From assembly GCA_003952965.2 (NCBI GenBank), contig CM025849.1, positions 9,967,290 to 10,031,289 of the forward strand: 64,000 nt of DNA, in the 5' to 3' direction. A program made the translations under genes and the position numbers. Each line of letters begins with the position of its first letter. The first letter of the stretch is position 1. The notes under the pieces are model-generated. The model made no database searches. It was given only the letters and a program-made list of their open reading frames with translations, and was not told where the DNA came from. This stretch comes from Morella rubra (lineage: Eukaryota; Streptophyta; Magnoliopsida; Fagales; Myricaceae). Positions 55,901 through 64,000 of this stretch are shown here, one piece after another.

Positions 55901-58900
55901 GTGAACTCCAAAAATGACCAAGGCCAAAATTGTCATTTACGTTCGTCCTCTCAGGTCGTGGAGTTATCATTGTCCCCCCGCCTCTCTGCAACTGTCCCCT
56001 TTTGTTAATGTTTTTTGGCTCCGCCTCCAATGATATACAGTCTTTGCAGTCGCTGAGAAATCTGCGAAATGAGAAGTCAATAGACGCACTCATATTATGA
56101 GTTTTAATTTCTTCTGAACAGCTAATATTGTGATCTTCTTTCTTTTCTTTTTTTTTTGTTTCTTTTTTTTTTTTTCTTAGAGAGGAGAGTTTCCTCTCCA
56201 AAATAACGATGGAAAAGAGCAGGGAAAAGATAAGGTTTAGGATGTAGAGTGGGTGGACCACACGTTTTCATTTCTCACCTTAGGCGTGGATATATGGATC
56301 ATGGATTGGTGTGGTAGAGAATAGTTTTCATCTAACATATGTATTTCTGGCAGATCCAATAGAACCCAGAAACAAGCAAAAAAGAAGAGAACGAAAATCA
56401 TTGATAAAAAGCAAAAAAGTTGTGGCAGATAAATTATGCAGATACTTGAAAGCAAAAAAGTGCCCCAGCACTCATGCATTATCCGCAAATGTTACAGATG
56501 AGTGTGGAAAGTCACATAGATCTTTCTTATCGGATACAGGAAAGCCGTTCGATCTAATAGTAAACACCATGAGTACCGCTCATTTCAGTTGCTCATGCAT
56601 CTCTCATGGTGAAACCTTAACCCATTGATCAGTAAGATTTCCTGTTAGTTGTATTGCTTGTGCTGGACAACATTTAAAGTAAGTACTTGCTTTCTAGCAG
56701 TAGGATTAGAGTTCGCGTTTATTTCTAGATACGATTTGCTTGGTCAATGAACGAGAGTTTATTTTTCGAACCATTGAGCTAGCACCCTTGAAAGGGCTCG
56801 TGTTTATTATTTATTTTCCTTTGACATTTTATTATTTCTAGTGGTGGATTAAATATATTTTGTGGTGATATCTTATTTGGAAATGGCAAACATTTAACTT
56901 GGTGGCAGTTATAAAATAAGGCCGAAGTCGCGTATAACAACTTTAATTAATTTAAGCGCACATCTTAAACAAACCTGTGGATGATGTATTTTTTATAATG
57001 CATGGTATGGTCGGTCACTAACCCTAACTAAAGATCACGGGAGCAGTGCAGTAGTCCGGATAGGATTTGATTCTCAATTTAAAAGCCCCTTCCGATACAA
57101 GTCAATGACACCACGAGATGACATGCCGCCCTCTTAACCACTGCTGTCTGATTGCTCACGTTTCTATTCTCTTGAGGCCCTAATCGCTCTTCTAGAAATG
57201 AATTTTATGAAGATGGTCGTTATCCGTATATCTCAAAAAATTTCCTTCAAAAGGACCCGAAGATTTGCAACTTTTGGCTAAAAAGAAAAAAAAAGTATAT
57301 AAATACACCAAAATTAACAAGAACATCATATAATATTTAAGTTGAATTGGGGATTCTATCTAATATGCAACTCGACTTGGAACTCTCGTTATTGAGTCAT
57401 CCCTTATTCAATTCACAGGCATTCTGTACTCATTTTTCTTTTTTCAATCGAAAGTTTTGGGATGAGTGAAGTGTGGATTATAACTTTAATATTGAGGAGA
57501 TAAATCTCCTTTCAATAGTTTCCTCTCTAGAACAGAAAGAGAAAAATACAAATATATTATACGGAGGGTCTGTTTGTAAATAAAAATTTTACACTCCCTA
57601 AAATTTTAACATAATAAAAAATTATAATATAATCTCTCTCTCCAAATCATTACTTTTCACTATAATAAATATTAAAAATTATCTCTCTTTTCACTTTTCA
57701 TTCTATATGCGCTATTATTAATTACTATGAAAATATATGGTGCTTTCCTACTTTACTAGTTTACTTCGGATCATGAGGAGGTTTGTATATTTTTCTTTCT
57801 TTCTAATATATATGCAAAACATAATATATAATTGTGTTGATAATTAAAGTTCTTCAACTCCACGTAATAGCAATTAAGAAATTTACGAATCTGTCCGACA
57901 AGATAACTACAACACATGAGCTCGCTGTATGGCAAAGGTCACCTATATTATCATTACACCGGCATGCAGTTAAAAAAAAAAAACAGTTATATTAAAACTT
58001 CATGGCAGCCCAAGGTAGCGTAAAATTCCTTCATTCACATTCCTTAGTACTCTTTAAAATAGTATTTCAGTTAATGGGGATTTGTGAGGATTTAGCGTAA
58101 CGAATTATGAAGGGGATTAGGGAGAGGGAACTAAGGGGATGTTGCTTAACGTATTTGGTAATCGTTGTTGGGGGTCCCTTCCAACCTCGGATGTCGTGTA
58201 AAAATCCCAGTGAGCGTGCACACGTGCTGGCCCAATTCTTGAGTGATTTTGAAGCGATCTAACATTCTCTGCCACATTATTATTTATTTTCAGAATCTTT
58301 TTTATTTGACCCTTTTGTCAAGTTAACAAAAAGTAACATAGAAATTCAGCAAAGTGGAGGTGCTATTATTTTAAACCTCTGTAATCTGTGCAAGTGTGTG
58401 CTGTTTTCAAAGTCAAACAGACAAAAGGTAACTTGGGGCCTTTGGCCACCTAAATGCACCGATGCCATCATTCTATTTCTCAATTTTTTCGTGCCCTAAG
58501 ATAAGATTAGAAGATTGTGATATTTTTCAATTTATTGTATTTGTCGTTATGAATTAGATCTTTTAATTCAGACAACTTGTTGGAAAGTACGGTAATGGAT
58601 CAAGTATAAACGTACCAATCAAATATAACAAATATTTCGACAATTTATACGTGGTTACTTTCAAAAATAGATCCAGTAAAAATAAGGTGAAGTATGTAGC
58701 TCAAAGGATTAGAACACACGTCTAAAAAAAATTAAAATTAAATAGTTATAAATTAAAATAAATTGTTTTGTATGTTTGAGAGGATTATATATTAAGAAAG
58801 AAATTTAGGCAAGGAGGAAATCAAAGAAAACAAGTGTGTCAAAGAAGTACAGTAGATTTATATATCATTTAGGGTGAAGTGGCTTTAGTTGAGGGGAGTT

Positions 58901-60160
58901 GGTGTCTTAAGCAGAACTCTAGCTTCGGCTTCTAACTTATTCAGAATTTCGAAGTCGAAGATGCTGACAAAGTGACCAAAGTGGAGTAGTTCGATTTCTT
59001 ACTGCTAGCCAGTTCAAGGACAATCTTAACGTACGTGGTAAGTGAAGTTAACCTCGATCAGAGCTCCTAATTATGTCCTTAGAGTTTCTCATCATAACAA
59101 ATCCGTCCTCGGATTATGGCTTAATTCATTCCCTGCTAAAAAAATTTGATTATTTCGTCCCTAGCTACTCTGTTTATATATCTAAAAATAGACGTTGAGC
59201 ATAAATTAGGTTATTCAAATTTCTGTGATACTTTCTATTTTGGTGTTACTAATCCCCCACGTTACTCCAACAATACGCTTTGGGCTACTAAAAGTGGAGT
59301 CAGAAAACCGCTGTATATATTTATATATCTACTTTGTTTCCGCGTCATAGCAATTAGCAATGTTAACCGGTTTACGTTAAACTAATTCATTAGTTTAATC
59401 TTTGAGGACCCAATATATTACGGCGATTTGGAATATTTTCAAAATGTACGTAACACGTGGTAGCAGACTAGCAGTACGAGCGACGGGTCCAAATTTGTTA
59501 AAGCAGCTTCCTTTGTAGTTGTCGAATAATGCAATGATTATGCTAAAAATTATAAATAATCCACCATCTTAAATAATTTAAACTCGTTTATTTGGCGTTA
59601 AAGTCAAAATTTACAAGCTTAGTCTACCCGATAACTTTTTTTTTTTTTTTTTTGCTGTTGTTTGCCCTTTTCTGTGACTTTGCTTGTAGATAGCCTAATA
59701 AATTGACACCTCCTCAGTCTGACACTGCCTCCAGCCCACCATTTTCCCTTTTTTTTGTTTTTTTTTTGTGCGTACATAGCAAAGAAAAAGAAAAGTTGAA
59801 ACAAATTTCCTTTCTCACACTGCGCCGCACTTTTTGCTTTCTTTAGTTTTTTTGTTCTCTCCGAAGAAAAAAAAAAGTAGAGAGAGAAAATAAAAGTTCA
59901 TCTTTTTTTGCATTTGATAAGTTCTCTCTCTCTCCCTCTCGATATACATAAAAGAAAAAGCTCTTCCCCTACTCTTTGATCAAGAGAAAATAAAAGTCAT
60001 GAATAGTGATTTGCATTTCAGATAATGATGAGTAAGAAAAGATTATAGAATAGAGAGAGCGATTGTCACAAATTTTTTATATAATTTGACAATATGCTTA
60101 TGTACAAGCATGAAGTCAGGATTTGTCTTAGGTGGCTAAATATAATTTTTGCTTATTTTT
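49928..60160. other. 10-kb gene-poor interval
   Basis: No protein gene is supported on either strand. ORFs of 60-162 codons occur (for example 53597-54085 and 56311-56628) but have no recognisable domain, conserved splice pattern or coding bias. ACGTGTC abscisic-acid-response-like motifs occur near 50300, 52170 and 54000. A degenerate tRNA-like box A/box B pair lies at 52612-52682 and another weaker one around 57050-57140. The segment 57565-57745 is an AT-rich repeat of MITE-like type. Confidence 0.45.
52612..52682 (+). repeat. Weak tRNA-like box pair, possible SINE relic
   Basis: TAACTCAGTGG resembles box A with one mismatch. AGTTCCAATCT, about 60 bases later, resembles box B with three mismatches. 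No terminal repeats or poly-A tail were established. Confidence 0.25.
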
Positions 60161-60168
60161 TTTTAACT

Positions 60169-60347
60169 GGGTATCAAAGCCATCTTACGTGTGCTTTGAC
60201 TAATTCTAGGGCCTTCGAATTTTTATTATAATCAAAATGTTACAATGTATTTTAAAACTTAAAAAAAATTATAAACTTTAAGTTAAGTGTAAAAGCTAAA
60301 TTGTTGAAACTAAGTTTAGACCCTAAAATATACCTAGAGAGGGGGTG
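60169..60347 (+). mobile_element. Possible LTR-retroelement remnant (PBS-like and PPT-like sites)
   Basis: GGGTATCAAAGCC (60169-60181) matches the plant initiator-tRNA primer binding site TGGTATCAGAGCC at 11 of 13 positions. AGAGAGGGGG followed by TG (60336-60347) looks like a polypurine tract abutting an LTR start. Only about 160 bases separate them, so any internal coding region is missing. No matching upstream LTR was found, so this is tentative. Confidence 0.35.
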
Positions 60348-60502
60348 GATAGGTATTTAAAAATTACTCCACACTTTCTTTCGATCACAGAAAAACAAGT
60401 TCAACTAATTTTTAGTCAATCACCAATTTAAGATCTGCAAAATACTCATACACAACAGATTTTATAGCAGATGAATTTCTAAAGTAATATGGACTATATA
60501 AC

Positions 60503-61675
60503 AAGTGCACACTCACAATGAAATGTATTTTACAACAATATACAGCCAATAACAGAGCAGGTTTTCAGGAAATGATCAAATCAATCTTATCACTATATTT
60601 CAGCAACTCTGAAAACAAGACCATGAGATATATACAACAGTTATAAAAATAAAACAATGTAAGATTTACAGCAGCTGTACAATCAAAAACCTTGCAGATT
60701 TTTCAGCACGATAAAACCAAGGATATGTGAACTTTACAACAAAAAGACCAAGATAAAATGATTTTCAGCAACTGTAAAATCAAGATTTAATCTGTTTGAC
60801 AGCAACCCAACGTCTAAATTTCCAGCAACACAAGGACAGATAACAGACCAAATTTCAACAACCTAGGTTCTAAAGATATAATCAATTTCAACAACCTAAA
60901 TGAAATTAATGAATGCAATTTCTAGCACCCTAGATGTGAGTAATGAGATCAAAATTGAGATAAGCACAAAGCAAACACTTCAAGCACAACAACAACAAAA
61001 CGACACCAAGATTTTTGTTGATGAAGTGAAAATTTCTCGAGCATAATTTCCTCCGAGAAATAAAAACACTCTAAGTGTAGATCACACTAATCTTCTTCCA
61101 CTAAGAAGGTCGAGACTTTACAACACGGTGATCTAGCGAAAACCTATTCACATCAAGATCCCCATTTCTTCGTAAAGTGACCCAATCTTCCTTATTGGGT
61201 TGGTGCCTAGCACGTATGCGACAACTAGCAACTCCGGTCTTGTCCTTCAATGGAACCAATGAACTCGTCGGCTTGTACATCTCTGAATCCTTCAGCGGCA
61301 ATCATTCTTGAAAAACCCCTCAAGAATCTCAACACTTGGTGATTAGATCTCAACAGCAACCTTCTAAGGACGAAAAGCCTTCAACCAGCGAACTATCACA
61401 CTCAAATCTTCCACCAAAAGGAAGGGAACAAACTTTCACGATCAGATCTTAGCAAATCGTTTCTTGAGCAAGGAGAGAGAAAATGAGGGATAATGCATAG
61501 AGGCGAAAATTTCAAGAGCACAAGAATATTCAACGTGTGTAAGTGACACAAGGCTATGAGGAGAGGGTTATATTTGGTTTTTGTGAGGGTATAATAGTCA
61601 GACAAAGTCATTTTAAGTTCTAGGCGTGTTTCTCGACGTTTTTCTTCAAGTCTGTAGAATTCACACCAGGCTAAT
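60503..61675. repeat. Triplicated block, unit A (full, about 1,173 bp)
   Basis: This is the longest copy of a head-to-tail repeat. It starts at AAGTGCACACTCACAATG and recurs from 61676, and its second half recurs from 62422. Landmarks include CACACTAATCTTCTTCC, TTACAACACGGTGATCTAGC, CTTCCTTATTGGGTT and CATCTCTGAATCCTTCAGCG. Minus-strand ORFs in it are short and not conserved between units. It may be LTR sequence given the PPT-like site just upstream. Confidence 0.85.
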
Positions 61676-62420
61676 AAGTGCACACTCACAATGTAATGTA
61701 TTTTACAGCAATATACAGCCAAGAACAGAGCAGGTTTTCAAGCAATGATCAAATCAATCTTATCACTATATTTCAAGCAACTCTGAAATCAAGACCATAG
61801 ATATATACAGCAGTTATAAAAACAAAACAATGTAAGATTTACAGCAGCTGTACAATAAAAAACCTTACAGATTTTTCAGTACGATAAAACCAAGGATATG
61901 TGAACTTTACAACAACTCAAAGACTAAGATAAAATGATTTTTCAGCAACTGTAAAATCAAGATTTAATCTGTTTGATAGTAACCCAACGTCTAAATTTCC
62001 AGCAACACAAAGGGCAGATAACAGACCAAATTCCAGCAACCTAGGTTCTAAAGATGTAATCAATTTCAACAACCTAAATGAAATTAATGAATGCCATTTC
62101 TAGCACCTTAGATGTGAGTAATGAGATCAAAATCGAGATCAGCACAAAGCAAACACTTCAAGAACAACAACAACAGAACAACACTAAGATTTTTGTTGAC
62201 GAAGTGAAAATTTCTAGAGGATAATTTCCTCTGAGAAATAAAAACACTCCGGGTGTAGATCACACTAATCTTCTTCCGCTAAAAACGTCGAGACTTTACA
62301 ACACGGTGATCTAGCGAAAACCTATTCACATCAAGATCCCCATTTCTTCGTAAAGTCACCTAATCTTCCTTATTGGGTTAGTGCCCAGCACGTATGCGAC
62401 AACTAGCAACTCCGGTCTTA
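61676..62420. repeat. Triplicated block, unit B (3' truncated)
   Basis: This is homologous to the first 745 bases or so of unit A. It ends at CAACTCCGGTCTTA, where unit C begins abruptly. Confidence 0.85.
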
Positions 62421-63180
62421 GATTAATGAATGTCATTTCTAGCACCTTAGATGTGAGTAATGAGATCAAAATCGAGATCAGCACAAAGTAAACACTTCAA
62501 GAACAACAACAACAGAACAACACCAAGATTTTTGTTGATGAAGTGAAAATTTCTCGAGGATAATTTCCTCCGAGAAATAAAAATACTTCGAGTGTAGATC
62601 ACACTAATCTTCTTCCACTAAAAACGTCGAGACTTTACAATACGATGAACTAGCGAAAACCTATTCACATCAAGATCTCCATTTCTTCGTAAAGTCACCC
62701 AATCTTCCTTATTGGGTTAGTGCCCAGCACATATGTGACAACTAGCAACTTCGGTCTTGTTCTTCAATGGAACCAACGAACTCGTCGGCTTGTACATCTC
62801 TGAATCCTTCAGCGGCAATCGTTCTTGAAAAACCCCTCAAGAATCTCAACACTTGGTGATTAGATCTCAACAGCAGCCTTCTAAGGACAAAAAGCCTTCA
62901 ATCAACGAACTATCACACTCAAATCTTCCACCAAAAGGAAGGGAACAAACTCTCACAATCAAATCTCAGCAAATCGTTTCTTGAGCAAGGAGAGAGAAAA
63001 TGAGGGATATCGCATAAAGAGGAAATTTCAGGAGCACAAGAATATTCAACGTACGTAAGTGACGCAAGGCTATGAGGAGAGGGTTATATTTGGTTTTTGT
63101 AAGGGTACAATGGTCAGACGAGGTCATTTTAAGTTCTAGGCGTGTTTCTCGAAGTTTTTTCCAAGTCTGTAGAATTCTCG
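62421..63180. repeat. Triplicated block, unit C (5' truncated)
   Basis: This is homologous to the last 760 bases or so of unit A, from ATTAATGAATG to the AAGTCTGTAGAATTC landmark. Divergence from A and B is a few percent by eye, so the triplication is not brand new. Confidence 0.85.
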
Positions 63181-64000
63181 CTAGACTGACATTGGGCTGA
63201 TCCAACCACCTGAAAACCATCCAAATAGATCAGCAACAGCTCCTAAACCTTCCAGACGCAATCAAAACCCTTCCAGCTGCTTCCATCACGTTCTATTTAG
63301 CTCCACGTCCTCCTATATTAATCAAGTTGCCACATATAATCTAAACTTAAAAATAAATTTATAAAATGACTGTTTTGACTATGGAAATGATGCCAATTTT
63401 ACATAAACGACATTATGCTAATTGAACCGACATTCCTTCAACGAGTAAAAGTCAGTAATTTTTATATCAGCACTAAAAACTTGTGCGGCCGAATGCAATC
63501 AAAAGTTTAAAATCTTTTAAATAAATGGCTCATAAGTTATTGATATAAGGCACAAAACAATGTTAAAATCTAGGCAAAATAACATAGGTACACACAAATA
63601 ATAGAGAAATAATATTTTAATTAGACAATAATAATAAAATGAGTATGTTTTTAGAAAAAAAAAAAGACAATAATAATTAAATGTAATAACATTTAGAATT
63701 CTAACTTTGAAGAGGAAATTTTTTTTTTGCAAAGCAAAAAATTTGTTGTATTCCAAGAGTTGAATATGGATTTTGCTATTTTCTATATATGAGGTAAAAT
63801 AATAAGAGAGAGAAAAAAAAGTCATTGAGAGAAAATCTGGACAATAAGAGTGTAAATAGTGAGAGACAGAATAAAGGAATTTTGGAAAATAGGTAGAGAG
63901 AATGAAAAGTAGAAAATACACAATCTAGAAAATAGAGAAAAAGAAAGACATTCTATAAAAAAAAGGGAGGAAGGGAGGGAGAGAAGAATTTTAGAAAAAA
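63181..64000. other. AT-rich terminal segment
   Basis: This is very AT-rich, with A-runs and GA-rich tracts toward the window end. The long minus-strand ORF at 63517-63921 is Phe/Tyr/Leu-rich, as expected by chance from such composition. No gene is supported. Confidence 0.5.

Noticed and set aside
56311-56628. A 105-codon plus-strand ORF
   Set aside because: The residue string has no recognisable motif and there is no promoter or splice support. Its length is within chance for this much sequence.
63517-63921. A 134-codon minus-strand ORF rich in Phe, Tyr and Leu
   Set aside because: This composition is what AT-rich DNA yields in the frame lacking stops. No transmembrane pattern of a known family is seen.
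1-64000. CRISPR arrays, rRNA genes and bacterial operons
   Set aside because: No short regularly spaced repeats with unique spacers and no rRNA-like sequence were seen. All confident genes have spliceosomal introns except the single-coding-exon complex I gene.

Overview
This window is nuclear DNA of a flowering plant. It is AT-rich, with GT-AG introns, TATA and plant-type promoter motifs, long gene-poor stretches and transposon debris. The gene set is plant-specific: tail-anchored TOM20, CYP78A, ASY1, an REF/SRPP lipid-droplet protein and an F-box/MYND protein. The sequence alone does not let me name the species. I reconstructed eight protein-coding genes exon by exon, and every one reads through in frame from ATG to stop.

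Layout. ENY2 (SAGA/TREX-2 subunit, +, 600-2800) is followed by TOM20 (mitochondrial import receptor, +, 4485-7735). A gene-poor stretch to 13 kb holds a small MITE-like element. A CYP78A cytochrome P450 (+, 13061-15796) follows. At 18300-20362 lies a Mutator-like transposon with a perfect 9-bp target duplication. It carries pieces of three unrelated host genes (EF-2, a bHLH factor and a vacuolar processing enzyme), so it is a chimeric Pack-MULE. Next comes an SCP1/CTDSPL2-like CTD phosphatase (+, 23383-26665) with a 42-bp-arm hairpin in its first coding intron. A 1,324-bp tandem duplication (26705-29352), in which I saw no differences between copies, repeats the phosphatase 3' flank together with the promoter and first two exons of the meiotic axis gene ASY1. 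The complete ASY1 (+, 29001-34302, 22 coding exons) follows, then an REF/SRPP (LDAP) gene (+, 36163-37835), a small mitochondrial complex I-associated protein (-, 40675-40950, with an inferred 5'UTR intron and a site-II-rich promoter) and an F-box/Sel1/MYND gene (-, 44711-46361). From 46.5 kb to the end I find no convincing gene. That part holds a roughly 540-bp imperfect tandem duplication (48.6-49.9 kb), SINE-like pol III boxes and a partly triplicated block of possible LTR-retroelement origin (60.2-63.2 kb).

Context. From memory of Arabidopsis, ASY1, the REF gene, the complex I gene and the F-box/MYND gene match four consecutive chromosome 1 loci (At1g67370 to At1g67340). ENY2 and TOM20 are also near-neighbours there (At3g27100, At3g27080). 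The window therefore appears to carry two conserved ancestral gene blocks. TOM20 and the complex I gene, both encoding mitochondrial proteins, both have site II (TGGGCY) motifs upstream. The most notable observations are the three-gene Pack-MULE, the tandem duplication that doubles the ASY1 promoter and N-terminal exons, and an ENY2 start codon split by an intron at a tandem acceptor.
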